Source: Paraspadella gotoi
Taxonomy: Eukaryota; Chaetognatha
DNA length: 64,000 nucleotides
Assembly: GCA_051294375.1 (NCBI GenBank)
Contig: CM119270.1
Location: 10,805,790 to 10,869,789, forward strand
Direction: 5' to 3'
Shown here: piece by piece, positions 1 through 13,256 of the stretch
Layout of the letters: every line of letters begins with the position of its first letter
How positions within the stretch are numbered: position 1 is the stretch's first letter
The notes under the pieces: model-generated
What the model was told of the DNA's origin: nothing
The model's database searches: none
The model's input: the letters and a program-made list of their open reading frames with translations, nothing else
Made by a program: the position numbers and the translations under genes

Positions 1-253
1 ATTTCAACGAAATGACGTCTCAATGTAAACAATACTTCCAGCACCGCCTTCTTTAGCTGGAAAAGAGCATCGTTGGATAGAGAAGCGAATGAAAAACTTT
101 CGAGTATCTGTTTTCCGAGTCTTACTTTTAATTTTCACTTTGCTTTAATTTCGTCTCCGCTTTCTATGACTACGTATGATGTTCTTTCGACCACTTCTTC
201 GTCCCTCTTCGTCCCTCTTTCCGCCCAATTCATATTTTGAATGGCATTCTGAA

Positions 254-278
254 TTCTCTCTCTCTCTCTCTTTCTCTC

Positions 279-336
<58 letters not shown>
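254..336. repeat. (CT)n microsatellite
   Basis: An almost pure CT dinucleotide tract with brief interruptions. Open frames over it (Ser-Leu or Arg-Glu repeats) are artefacts of the repeat. Confidence 0.97.
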
Positions 337-340
<4 letters not shown>

Positions 341-628
341 TGTGTTTCTGTGTTTCGGTCGCAACTCGTACAAACCCACAGAATTAATAATTTGTAGCAC
401 GATATAAACTAGCCTTTTGAAGAAGGTCACTTTAAACTACCTTCCCACTGTCGTTAGAATCGACCCACACAAACTTTTTTTTTCAATCTCGACAATTTCT
501 TGCGCGCGACGCTTCGGGAGAATTTCTCGGGCGTCGACATTTGCGACGGAGAAATGGAGGGAAAAGAATTTCTGCTAATGGTTCTCTCCTTCTCTCTTTC
601 CCTCTTTTCTTTTCTCCTTTCAAATTGT

Positions 629-668
<40 letters not shown>

Positions 669-1649
669 AGAAAGAAAGGATATTGTTTTTCCTATTTCAT
701 AACCGCTTTTGTTCGATGAGATGGAATATTTATTTTTCATTTCTGCCCTGACGGAGACTTCGAAATTATTGTGTACAATGTGCAGCGGGGGAAAAAAAGC
801 CTTATTTGTACAGTCGTACATCTTGGGATGAAAAAATTGGTTAGTTGAATAGAAAGCGTAGTAAAAATTCTAAGTTTAACTTTTATCAAAATCTAAATTA
901 GAAGAATGAACAACATTGTATAAAAAATTTTATAAAAAATTTTGACATTTACACGGTAGGCTATATTTTTACATAGATCAGTAAAGAGTTTAGTGAAATT
1001 TAAGAAAAGAAAGAGCTCAAAGTGAACTGCCCCCCCCCCGGGGCGGACAAAGGTGGGACGTTGACGATGTGATCGGGTCATTGGCTTGTCATAAGCTGAG
1101 AGGATATTGCTGAAGAGTGGGATAGCGTAGAGTCAGGTAATTACCCGGTTGGGAATATTGAAAATTGAGCCACGCGAATAACTCTCTGGCCTGATAAGCC
1201 TGCCGAAGGCCCTCCTCTCACCTGACGGTGAGGTGGGGGGTTGCCTGTTCTGGCCTGTTTTTATGAATGAGATACAGACTCCTCTCCCTCCTCCTGCAGC
1301 CGTCGTTTTGGGCTCACAAATAATTTTTCAAAATGATTTATATTTTTAAAATAAAAAAAGCATATTTTTACATTTTTGTACTTTAGAATGAGATAAGAAT
1401 AAGGATATATAAATATAGACTACTGCAAAAATTAAAAAAAACATAAAAATGTTTTTTTTATAAATTAATGTTCGCTGGTGGTACATTGATCATAAATGAC
1501 TTTTAGAATTTTTATTCGGTTCTGCGTATCAACAGATTCCGACTCTATAATCCACTTTGTGGGTCCCTCGGTCCCACTCTTAAATCTGGTCGGTAAGTTA
1601 CTTAGATCATCTCAGAACGTTAAATTATGATAAAAGCAAAAAAAATAGA

Positions 1650-1711
1650 TGTCCGTCCATCCGTCTGTATGTCTGTCTGTCTGTCTGTCCGTCCTTCTGT
1701 CCGTCCGTCCC
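1650..1711. repeat. TCTG/TCCG tetranucleotide array
   Basis: Tandem gtct and gtcc units (gtctgtctgtctgtctgtccgtcc...) make about 15 imperfect tetranucleotides. Confidence 0.95.
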
Positions 1712-1950
1712 CCCTAGCATTAAACACCAGTTACTCGTGATTGGATGGTTGGATTGGAATGAAACTGTGTGTGGGAAGGAAATTGTGTGATTGTCAAGTA
1801 TACTTAAATTTTATTAAATTTTATCTTTCTCTCTCTTTCTTACAAATAAAATCATGATTGATTGATATATTTTTTAATGATTTTTAAAAAAATATGTTAT
1901 GATTTGTAATCTAATGATGTGTTATAAAAAATATATGATAAAAAATTATA

Positions 1951-2066
1951 CTAGTTGACCAAATTATGCCAGATGAGCAAATTATTTCAATTGACAAAAT
2001 TATGCCAGTTGATCAAATAATACCAGTTGACAAAATTATGCAAGTGAACCAAATTATGCAAGTTGG
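1951..2066. repeat. 18-bp minisatellite, about 6 copies
   Basis: The unit ccagttgaccaaattatg is repeated with substitutions. The + frame stays open as a six-residue repeat (PVDQIM-like) within a 92-residue open frame (1966-2244). There is no homology I recognise and no splice context, so I treat it as a repeat and not as a gene. Confidence 0.8.
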
Positions 2067-2481
2067 TATTGGCGAAGCTACTGGCTCATTGATAGATCAA
2101 TTGATTTATAGATTTTTTCAGAGATTTATTAAGAAGTCTATTATGATCACAAATCTGTTAGAATCACAAATTAAAAGTCAGATATTTATCATATTTAATT
2201 ATCTTAGGCAGATCCGATATTGTTTGCTCAAAGTTGTCATATAGAAATCTCAATTGCGGTAACTCAAAAATAAGAATTTAGAGAAAAATTCGAGACGTGT
2301 TTTTTGTGAGAAGAGAAAACATATATTAACGAAAAACAGAGTAAAAATCAAAAAGGTAAAAATAACAACAACAACAAATACGTATTTACATTGGCTGAAA
2401 AAGGTCAGCCATATCAAGGTAATTCTGTTTGGATACGAACGGTAATTCTTACTGACCACAACGGGTCACAAAGTACAGAGA

Positions 2482-2525
2482 CTTCGTCGTCGTCTTCGTT
2501 ATTATATTCGTCGTCGTCGTCGTCT
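2482..2525. repeat. (TCG)n triplet array
   Basis: Repeated tcg triplets with a central interruption. This is one of at least eight TCG/CGA arrays in the window (others near 11505-11565, 14640-14805, 22675-22715, 27290-27340, 31340-31470, 56553-56615 and 58560-58590). Confidence 0.9.
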
Positions 2526-3669
2526 TTGTTTCGAATCATTTGAGCTCCCAAAACTACTCTATATTGGATATGGTTTCGCCGCGAACATTTTCAGCGACGC
2601 ACCGAATTGAAACTCGCCCCATTTTCTGGAAACGGCGTGAAATGTCGTCATTGTATCAACTTTGAACAAAAATTAAACGTTGAGACCATAAATATCACGT
2701 CCCCTAATGTTTCTCCTTCCTAAAGCTTCTCTAATGGGAGCTCATGAATAAAGATAATCCAAACCGTTAAATGTAAACAAACCATATAGGACTCTCTATA
2801 TTTCTCTCTCTCTCTCTCTCTCTCTCTNNNNNNNNNNNNNNNNNNNNNNNNNAGGGAGATCTTTTTAGAATATTTTTATGACATTGTAATTACTTTTTTT
2901 TGTTGTTAGTGTTAAATTTTAATGGGAGAAATAACGAAATTTCGTTTTAACACAATTTGTTTTTATTATTACCAAAATATTCTCACTCTCTCTTCTTCTC
3001 TCTTCTCATCTCGTCTCTCCTCTCCTCTCTTTTCATCAATTCTCAATTTTATTCGCTCTCCCTCCTTCCCTGTCATCATAATCAACCTGTCCTCACATCT
3101 GACCAGCTGACCATAGCGCGGAGTATAAATACAAGAGAATGATAAAGGACATCTAATTTTTGAAACAAATGTGAAACTATTCCTAAGATCAAAAAGTCAA
3201 AATTCAACGCTAGGCCAATTTTACAGTGTGACGAAAACTAAAACTGACTACAATCAATAATAAATGTAAGTAAATGAAAATCGTATGAAAATTGAAAAAA
3301 TTAAATAAAAATGAAAAATTCCGCTAGGCCAATTTTACAGTGGTGACGAAAACTAAAAACTGAATATATCAAAACTAAAATTAGTAAATGAAAATCGTTA
3401 TTAAACTTTAAAGAACAGAACGTTGTTTGGCTTTATCTCCACTGATAATTGAAAGGTCCTTCTACTGTTGTTTGTCTGTTACATGAAGATACTAGAGGTT
3501 TATGGGGGCAAATGAACAAAAATGCTTAAACTGTATATTTCGAATTCTGATTGGAGCTATCCTTATCAAGGAATATGATATAACTAAAAAATGTTTATAA
3601 TCCTAATAATAAAATCTAATAATAGAAAATTAATTTTTGATCTGACCAGATCCTATTACTCAAATTTCT

Positions 3670-5320
3670 CTCTCTCTCCTCTCCTCTCTCTCTCTCTCTC
3701 TCTCATGAGTCATATACTCAGCTCTCCCGAACCAGCCGTAGACGAGCGGCGGCGCGCGGCTGCCGATCGAGCTCACTTCTCCTTCCGGGCTCTTCCTCGC
3801 TCGGATCGGAGGAGATTTCTCTCCTCTCCGGGATTCTTCCGGTCGAAAGTCAGAGCGATCGGGGGCCGGATCATTTCTTTCTCCTCTCTCTCTCTCTCTC
3901 ATCTCTCTGCTCTCTCTTACTCCTCTTGCTCTTGCGTCTCTCTCTCTTTCTATCTTTGTTTTTTCTTTTATGTATTGTTTTGTCATTTCCTCTCTCTTTA
4001 ATTTCTCATCAAATTATTATCATTTAACTTGAAATAATTTTTTTTAAATAACTAATTTTGCAAAGGAAAACACAACTAACTTTAATAAACCGAATTCTTC
4101 TTTAAGGATTACAGTATTCAGAGTCATTTTAACGATTTTTTTTCTCTAAAGGCGGAAAAATAATAATGAATTTGAGTAAAAATAAGGCTTCTTGAAATAA
4201 TCACCAGTGAAAACAAACAGAAAAACCAATAAATCCAAGCTGATCAATAAACAATATATTCTAATTAGAAAAATGTTTTCAAAAAAACAAAATTTTCTCT
4301 TGACAGAATGTTTTGTACGGAGCTTTTTAGTTTCACTTTGCTAACACTCCTGCGTATAAGCTAAGGCGACTCTCAAAACAGTACGGCACTAAGAGGAGCT
4401 TTCTGAGACAAAAGACAACCATTAAAGAAACTGTGGCTGCGATCTTTTTTTGGAAAATTATTGATATAGTCAATGATAAATTTAATTATGGAGAAATTTA
4501 AATCTGCTTAAGTCAGAAAAAAATATTTTAAAATTTTGACATTACAATGTTTAAATATGCTATGCGAAATTTGAAAAATAAAAAAATTAATTTAAAAATA
4601 TTCAAGCTGCATGCTCGGAATTTTTTCATTCTATCTTGAATTCTAAAAAATTTTTTTACTCTTTACTCTCAATAACGTCCTGCGTATCAAAAAATGCAAA
4701 TAATATATAATCATCTCATTTCGATCATTTCTATCTTTATCATATTTTCAATTGTTTTCAGCATATTTAATCATCTATTGTTAGATGTAAATATCTTTTT
4801 TATTAATATTATATTTTAAGCTCAAAATTCTATAATTAAAAAAAATTGTTACTAAATTTTTTAATTTTTTTCCCTTCTTTTTTTTCTTTCTCTTCTCTAT
4901 CGTTCTTTCTGTCTATCCTTTTTTTCTTTTTTTTTTTTTTTTGACTCGTGAAATGACCGCTACAATAAAGTAAATACTTTCAAAAAAGGCCTTATCTCTT
5001 TAAAAGAGCCTCCCGGATCCGCAAGCGAACACTATAGATCGATCCGCTCGGAGGCAGAGAGAAGAGCTCGGCGGGACCGAGGTAAGAAGAGAGAGAAGAG
5101 AAGTAGTCCGGCCGCTGCAAGCTACGTCGGATCGATTTGCAGACCGCGCGGATCCGGGAGATAGGAGAAGGAAGAGAAGGGGAAGTAAGAATAGCCGAGC
5201 GCAAAAAGTCGAAGCAGGGAGCAGCCGATCGGCCGGCCGCGCGGCTGCTCCCGGAGCTGCGCTGTTTCGAGGCTTCTGATATCGCCCATCGCTGCTCTCT
5301 CTCTCTCCTTCTCTCTCCAC
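3670..5320. other. About 1.65-kb segment present only in the left palindrome arm, with two GC-rich islands
   Basis: The segment is bordered on both sides by (CT)n and is absent from the right arm, where a single (GA)n tract occupies the site (20471-20532). It holds GC/CpG-rich blocks at about 3715-3880 and 5005-5290, separated by about 1.1 kb of AT-rich sequence. Open frames across the GC-rich blocks are serine/arginine-rich low-complexity products and are not supported as genes. Confidence 0.6.
5217..5252. repeat. Perfect GC-rich hairpin
   Basis: GGGAGCAGCCG (5217-5227) and CGGCTGCTCCC (5242-5252) form a perfect 11-bp stem. The 14-base loop is itself nearly self-complementary (CGGCCGGCCG). 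It lies inside the GC-rich island found only in the left arm. Confidence 0.85.
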
Positions 5321-5619
5321 CAAATGTTTGTGAATGAAACACTACGATTTTAAAATGCTGATGAAGACACGAAATCACATGAGACCGAATTTTTATTGTA
5401 TAATAAACAATGTTAATTAAAACGAATTTAGTTATTCTTCCATAAAAAATTGTATATCATCATCATCTTCGAAACTTTTTGATTTCGACTTTTACAGTCT
5501 TTTTTTTATTTTTATTAGAAAATGTCAGAATTTTTAAAAGCTGTAATTATATTTTTTGTTAAATTTTTTTGCTCTATAAAGAAATCATCAAACATTTTTT
5601 TCTTTACGTATATAGTAAT

Positions 5620-5866
5620 TTAAGATGAAACGAAAAATTCGTTGTACACTAGCTTTTTTTTTATTTTTATTTAATGTACATGTTTCGAACTCTTAGATTA
5701 CGAGTCTTCATCAGCAAAGAATTCATCTTGCTGATAGACTCGTAATACTAAAGCAGTCGAAACATGTACATTATAAAATAAAAAAAAAAAATTGCTATTA
5801 CAACGAATTTTTCGTTTCATCCTACTGATTTTAAATAGCAAAAGAAAGTCAAAATACAAAGTATAC
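5620..5866. mobile_element. Palindromic MITE-like insertion with 7-bp target duplication
   Basis: TAGTAAT occurs at 5613-5619 and again at 5867-5873. The matching place in the right arm (attacta, 20167-20173) has it once with nothing between, i.e. an empty site. The insertion holds an inverted repeat, GATGAAACGAAAAATTCGTTGTA (from 5624) and its complement ending 5821, and inside these two mirrored copies of the GCTGATGAAGAC...GTTTCGACATGT-type module. No open frame. The inverted repeat ends about 45 bp short of the right target duplication, so exact element borders are uncertain. Confidence 0.75.
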
Positions 5867-6388
5867 TAGTAATATAATAATTTTATTAGGCTAGATACCA
5901 CAGACGAAACATTTTTGAAAAAAATATTTAAAACTTTATGTATGCTCATAATTAGATTATTTTAGCGGCTGTAACATCAGCATTTACTTTCATCGGCTAT
6001 GCAGTTAGTGTAGGATACTAATACTAATAATATGTACTAAATAGCAAGGAGGAATAAAAGGAACAAATCAGATCAGAAACTCGTCAACTGTTGAATCTTT
6101 TTAGATGATGTATGAAAGTTGTAATCAAAAAGAAAAAAAAACCGTGAAAAGTGCTAAGAATGAGGCTGCTTGCTACGAACTAAAAACAGAGGTAAAAAAG
6201 CAAAAAATACATGCAACAGTAATTCAGAGCTAATCTTATAAGTAAATTAAAAAATAAAGGGAGATATGAAGAAGAGATGAAGAAGGAATAGGAGAAGGCA
6301 AATCTCTCTCCAGATTGACGGAGGAAGAAGGAAGAGGCGAAAGCGAATTGGAATAAAGAAGAAAAGGGAGGAATATGAATAAAGGCTT

Positions 6389-6423
<35 letters not shown>

Positions 6424-7426
6424 AGAGAGAGCAGAGAGACGAAGAGAGGAGCGAAGGATGAACAGGGGATTCAGTAGAGACGGCGAATGCATTTTAGTAA
6501 TTATGCGGAATTGCGTAGGAGAGCCAGAATAAGAATTATACTTGAATGAACGGAGGAAGGAACGCAACGACGCGCAACAAATCGACCAAACAGAAAAGAA
6601 CGAAAGTGAACGGCCATAATATACGAATGCAAGCGATAAATAAAAACTGCGGAACCAAGATACAGGAAGAAGATCGCTGTGGCGACCTTTGTCAAAATTC
6701 CCCATTCCAAACTCCACTCGACCTACAATAAATGACGATCCTTCTGACCCCATTTTCTGAAAATACTCTTTCTCCGACTGCCAACACAAACGTTTGGATT
6801 ATTGAATCTCTTGACCGCGCGTCGAATCATGACCTGGTCAAAAATGGACCCCACATTCCACAAATAAAAACACAGTGAACTGAAACGATCCTAAAGCTGA
6901 CAAAAGAGAGAATCTAGATCTGAAAACAAAACGAAACGTCAAACTTTGGAATTTCCCATAATCAAAATAAATGTTCAAAATTTGAAAAAAGAAAGGTTAT
7001 TGATTTGGCAGACTTTCTTCGACCCTTTTTGATCTTTTTCCCCTTTTTAATGCCAACAATAGTCAGCAACCTTTTTCTTTATCATTTATTCCATCAACCA
7101 GATCAGCACAAACGATGGAGTTAATTCTAGTAAATAAACGACATAAAATGAAAAAAAATTGGCGAAATAAAAAAAAAAATATTTAAAAATCAATCATAAA
7201 CCCATTTTTTTTTTTTTATAGTGGTTAATACAATTTAGCAAAGTTCTACGTCCTTCTGGTTTTGATATTAAACTGCTATCCATAGTAAAAGAGTGCACGT
7301 AAACAATGCGGCGTGGCGTTAGTAATTCAAATATCCGGCTCGGTTCGGTTGCTTGTACAACCGTTCTCTCTTCAGCAGTAAAAGAATGGCATAGATGGGA
7401 GGAGATGGAGAGGACGCATGAGAGAC

Positions 7427-7460
<34 letters not shown>

Positions 7461-8488
7461 GAAGAAGTTTCTTCCCGTGGTTCCATCGGCTCCATATTCA
7501 GCCCTTCGTCCCCATTCTTTCCCTCCGATTGTGTTGATTTCCTCCCGCCCAACGGAGAAATGCGGAGACGCATTAGAATAATGATAATCAGCACCGACGA
7601 TCAGTCGGTGACTCGGCGATTCGCATATCTGGACAACGGAGCTGCTATCTGCATCAAGCGGAATTGCCGACTCTGCGGCTTAGCTGTAAAAGCGCTCATG
7701 TCAACTAAGCAGCCATTCGACAAGGGTGACATGCCGAATCAGCCTACAATCTGGACAGCCAGATTTGCTACTCCTGCTTCCATTTAAAGGCGCCGAAACG
7801 TCAACAACTGCTCCATGTTTAAAAGCGGCTTTTACGCATGATTCTGACTAAACGTGATGCCAAATTTAAGCTACTATCACTGCCTAATTAACTGACCATC
7901 TTGTCAATGTGCTGGTTTCAATACTTTTCGCATTGATGAAACGTTGTTTTATGCAGATCTTGCTGACCTTTCTCAAAACCTTTGAAATTCTGTAATGTCA
8001 TCAATGTTAATAGTAATACTTTAATATTCTACCTAAACTGTTAAAAAAAATATTTCTAACATAATTAATGTACATTCTGACTTGCTTTTTTTCCAGGAAT
8101 GAGTGTTCACTTTCCCGTACTTAAAGCTATTATCAATTAATTACTATTAACAAAGTTAGCAAATTTTAAAACAAAAATTGCACTAATAAATGCACGGTTA
8201 ATTTATGTCCGTAACTCGGTAGAGTTGAAACCAGTCCATTGTCAGTGCTTCTAATCAAAAGCTTCTTAAACTTGTAGATTTCTTTTTCTTTTCTCTAATT
8301 CTTCCGTTTCTACTTTCATTCTTTATTCTTTTTTTTTCCGGTCTTTTCTCTTTTCTTCCCTCTTACTTTTCTTTTTAACTTTTCTTTCTGCCTTTTCCAA
8401 TCTTTGTTTTGGTCTCTTTATCGCCATTTCGATCCCACCGAAATCTTTCATCACCGGGGTCAACACTTTTCCACTTTCCACCCTCATC

Positions 8489-8524
<36 letters not shown>

Positions 8525-11139
8525 TCTCTCCTCTCTCTCTCTCTCTCTCTCGTTCTCTCTCTCGCCATCACTTCCTCCTTGTCGTCTTCCTTATTTCCTC
8601 TCTCGTATTACTCTTAATTTCACGGTCGACAGCACTTTTTGTCCTCCTCTTCCTTTTCCCCTGCGTCCACATCCGTCTTCTTCCTCATCCTTCGTCCTCA
8701 TAAAAGTCCTCAAAATATTATCTACCTCAGTTTTTTTTTCACAGTTAAACCCGCGTCCATTGGCTAAGCAGGAAGCTTTAATGAAAATTGCGATTGGGTA
8801 GGACGGAGGAAAGCGCAATGATCTCGGAGGTTCCCTTTCTCAGAGATTTCCTTGGTGTTATGTTTTTGTTATTGTCGTTGTCATCTGTAGTTGTTGTTGT
8901 CCTGGTATTGTCTTTTTATGTTTAAATACGATTTTATTGAAAATAGTAAGGATAAAATTTATTTCCAAGGTTTAAATTTTAAAAAAGACAGTAAATTTCA
9001 TAATACAAAAATAAACATAAATATATTTGACAAAAATTGCCTCAAATAACCAAAGAGAAGATTTCTTAGTTTATAATAGATTTTAAACCAACATTTTTGG
9101 CGAGCAGCGAACGGGGCCTCCTTCATGTCTGAACCACCGAGGAACGAAGGCGGCGAAAAAAAAAGGAAACATACCGAAAAAGAAGGAAAAGAAGCGCAGT
9201 GTTATTAGCGAAAAAAAGGACAACCATTGTTGGAGAAAGACATTCGAAACAACATCTTGTTTTTTTTCCCTCAGTTTATCGGAGGAGCCGCGACGAAGAG
9301 AGGACATTTGGGTTATTTTAGAAAACTTCGTTTCTCTGGGAACGAGTTCCCCGATAGAACTTGTCAGTTTTTCTACTTTTTTTAATCTTTTCAATTTAGT
9401 AAAACAGAAATCCAATATTATTTTTTGATATCATGTGAATTTAAATACATTCATATTGTTTTTAAGTTTTTTAAAAGTTGAAACTTAAGTAAGGAAACAT
9501 CTGAAAGATTAAAACCCAGAGTTGGCATTTCTTTCAGCAGACTCAACCTATCATATTCATTTCCCCTAATATACTATATAATAAAACCAAAAAAAATTAA
9601 TATTAACAGTACCATCAGCAAGTTTCTCTGTCCTTTCTCCCTTCCTATTTTCATCTACACTTAACTTCGCATGAGAAGGCATAAAAGGGGATGTTGGCTA
9701 ATTTGGTTAGTGACGGAGAGAAATGGAAAATTAGGCTTTCCTTTTCCTTTCTTCCCTTTTGTTTTTCTTTCTCCTTTGCAAAATAACATCTCTGTTTGTT
9801 TTTCAATTACTCATAGCAAAAAAAAAGGAATTTTTAATTAATAAAATTCGTCGATCGACGATTCGGGGTTTCTTTGCGCAGGCGGCGAAAGGGAAAGAGA
9901 GATCGCGACGACTGAGAGGGAGAGTGAGAGAAAGAGAGCGGAGAGAGCAGACGTGACGACAGAGCTGAAAAACCTTTGATTCCATTTAAAGGAGATTGAG
10001 GGGATTTTTTTTGGCATGGGCATGGCGACCAGATTGGCGCCGAGAAATAACCGGCGCCGACGAACCTGTTGCCGATGAATTTGGCGGTTTCACTTTCAAA
10101 TTTACGCATCTCCCGCTTTCAGGTTTGGATCTAAGTTTTAGAAATTCCCTTTTTTATGCTAAAAGCTGTTAAATACTTAAGACTCGCTTTAAGTTAAAAT
10201 TCTAACGTTGTTTAAAATCAAAGTATGATAAAAAAGACATTTGTTCGCCTTCTTCTCTTATTTTCATTTGCTTTTAGTCTGTCTAAAATACTTAATACTA
10301 AAGACTAAATACCTCAATACCAATTAATCAATACTCAAGCTCTTTCTCTTTCTCCTTTTCTCCCTCTTTTCTCTGTTTCCTTCTTATTCTCCCTTATCTT
10401 CTTTCTGCCTCTAATTTGGTTAAAAATCATGTTGTTGGCGACGAAAATTTGTCAATTTGTTTGTCGATCCCTGCAATACGGCGGTGCTCTCTCTCTCCAC
10501 TCTCTCTCCATCTCCACCAAATAAGCCTGTCGGGAACCGCAAAATTCCGTATATTCCGATATCGACAGACATAGCAAAACCCTCATCGGATTTAAAAAAT
10601 TGATATTGCCGAAATCGTTATTAAAACTAATATTTTATGTTTTTCACCCAGTTGTCTATCTTATTAAGATGAAAGATTTTGTCAATTTTTTTTATTGATT
10701 GAAGCCATTATATGTTATTTATAATTTAGATTACACAATATTTATTCTTTGATCAAGATTTTAAAATCCATTCCCTGAAACCTGAAAGTTCTTTTTTTCC
10801 CTTTAGCAGCTCAGTTGCTTCTCCATTCCCTTTCCCTCCGTTACTCGTTCCTTCATTTCTTCTTCCTCCATCTTCTCTCCTATGTTTCTACTCTTTTTCC
10901 TTTACTTCTTCTTCCTCCTCCTCCCTCACCTCCTCCTCCTCCTTATTCTTGTCTTCCTGCTAATTCGATCCGTTTTTTAAACGAAATTTCGATTCTGAAA
11001 ATCTTCGCCTCGAAATTTAAAGATGGAAAGAGAAGAAAAAAAAAAAAGCATGAATCAACGACAAAAGGACGCAATAGAAGATGCATATAATTTAATCAAC
11101 ATATTAACAAACACTTCAACGAGAGAGAGAGAGAGAGAG

Positions 11140-11183
<44 letters not shown>

Positions 11184-11793
11184 AGACGAGAGCAGAGCAG
11201 AAGAAGTGAGCGGAGAGATTTACAGTATCAGACTTAGGGTAGTGAGCACGAATAGTAGCGAGAAACAATCTGCTAGGAATGCCTCATCAGCAGTCCTCAG
11301 CTCTAGCAGAGTGGCAGTCTGAAGAAGGATCGCTTTAAAAAAAGTGGGAATCGTTTCACTTTGTGGTCAAACAGGACTGACAAGAAGTCTTGACGATCGG
11401 AGCGTACCGACTGTCACCAGGAAAGGTGCAAGTTTCCAATGCTGAGATTTGTTAAATGGTACGGTGCATTGACAAAGTACACAAGACTGGCCAAGGGGTG
11501 GACGACGATGACGACGAAGACGACACGTTCAATAGATCGGACAATAACAACGACGACGACATGACGACTCGAAAACAGAAAATCCTTTTTTTTTCTTCTT
11601 TTGTCACCAACAGCAAATAAACACAGTAAACCAATATCGTCGTCTGTTTTGTTTGTTGTCGTCGTCGCCCCCTTCGTTTCTGGGCTTTTATTTTCCTTGT
11701 TGCTTATTGTTATTATTCTTCGCTCATTCGTTCTTTGTTTAGTTCGTGACCCCATCACGCGCTAAATCAATACAAACAATTTTCAATGAAATG

Positions 11794-11834
<41 letters not shown>

Positions 11835-13070
11835 CCTCTCTCTCTCTCATCTCTCTCTCTCGTCTCTCTCTCTCTCTCTCTCTTTCTCTTCCTTCTCTCT
11901 TTTCTCTCCACCTTGTGAATTTTTTCCTCCATCCGCCATAATTGTTATTCCATATCTCTCTTCTTTTTCTTTATCTTCTCTCTCCTTTTTCCCTACGAAA
12001 TACCCTCGCCTCTCTCTGTTCAAACACACATTTAAATCAACCCTCATTTCTCTCGTTTGATCTTTACCTCGCGTCTTCCCTCCTTTTCTTCCCTTTTTTC
12101 AACCTCTATCTGCAAGAAGTCTCTTTCTCTCCTTTTCTTTATACATCCTCCTCTTCACTTTCCTTTTTTCCCTCTCTTAATCCTGTTCCTCTCTTTTCTC
12201 CTTAAATCTTTTCTCTCTCTCTCTCTCCCTCCTCTCTCTCCTCTCTCTCTCTCTCGTCTCTCTCTTCTCCTCTCTCTCTCTCTGTAAATTTACTCTAATC
12301 CTTAATCGCGCCTTCTCTTCTTTACCATGCCAACGGCTTCGTTCTGCTGCCTTCAGACTCCTCTCTATTCTCTCTCCTATTTTCTCCTTTTCCCCTCTTC
12401 CGCTACATCCTTCCTTCTCCTTTAATCCTTCTTCCCTATCCTTGCTTCCCTTTTCACCCTCTTCCCCAATCCTACCTCTCCCTTTTCCCTTATTCTCCTA
12501 ATCTTCCCAATCACACCTTTTCCCCTCTTCCTAATCTTTCCTTTCCCATTTCTCTTCTTCACTAATCTCCCTTCCCCTGTTTCCCTAATCCTCCTTCCCT
12601 TTTCTCCTCCTTCCATATTCCTCCCTTCCCCATTTTCCCCTTCTTCCCTAATCCTCCCTTCCCATTCTTCAAACCGCTCGATCTTTACTGACAGGGTTTC
12701 ACGTCTTAACTTTAACTCTTTCCCTCATATTTTTTTTTCTGCGACCTTAACTAAAAAAATTAGAATCCAATAAATAAACACTCAGGCGCGCGAAAATTTC
12801 GGGGAACGAACAAGCGCCATTATCTCTGCCTCGGCGCTCGAGCCCTCGCATGGGGCAGGAGGCAGGGAGGCCAGAGGGGCCAGCAGCCGATGTTGAAAGG
12901 GTAAGTCGGCAGTTCGGCATAATTGGGGTATTCAAGGTCGTAGGAACTGGGGCAGAGAAACGGAAAGACGCGACAGAAGAAAAAAGTAATCCTAAGTATG
13001 TTAATTTAATAAACAGTTTGCACTCTCTCTCTCTCTCTACTCAACTATCCTCCCCTCCTTGTTTATTATT

Positions 13071-13186
13071 CTACGGTATATATAAACCTCGGAAATTCAA
13101 AACAACAGAAAAAAAAAGAGCAGAGATGAGAAATATGAAAGTTAGTGACGAGAGAGAGACGAGAACGAGAGATGAGAGCATGAGGA

Positions 13187-13256
<70 letters not shown>

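Larger units (their letters stand above)
1..2827. other. Intergenic or intronic DNA without a recognised gene
   Basis: This stretch holds a (CT)n tract (254-336), a (GA)n tract (633-667), a GC-richer unclassified island (about 1020-1320), a TCTG/TCCG tetranucleotide array (1650-1711), the 18-bp minisatellite, a (TCG)n array (2482-2525) and a (CT)n tract running into an N-gap at 2828. The island contains a small hairpin (cctcacc/ggtgagg, about 1216-1233), but I could not match it to a known RNA or repeat family. Confidence 0.7.
2922..5450. mobile_element. Left-arm counterpart of the fold-back element, enlarged by extra GC-rich DNA
   Basis: The TIR-like sequence at 2922-2990 (gggagaaataacgaaattt...) and its reverse complement at 5395-5445 bracket this copy. 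It is colinear with 20339-21250 except for an extra segment of about 1.65 kb between the CT tracts at about 3670 and 5320. A repeated stretch with 'cgctaggccaattttacagt' occurs at about 3209 and 3322. No coding sequence was recognised. Confidence 0.6.

Noticed and set aside
1190-1260. Possible structured RNA in the GC-richer island (cctcacc/ggtgagg hairpin)
   Set aside because: Only one short stem; no tRNA boxes or other known RNA signature.
5000-5378. Two overlapping minus-strand frames over the GC-rich island
   Set aside because: Ser/Arg-rich with no domain; high GC alone lowers stop frequency.
8404-8801. Overlapping Ser/Leu- and Arg/Glu-rich open frames (and similar ones at 176-430, 11746-12287, 17402-17883, 31838-32159, 37662-38158)
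   Set aside because: They are produced by CT/GA microsatellites, which are open in several frames on both strands.
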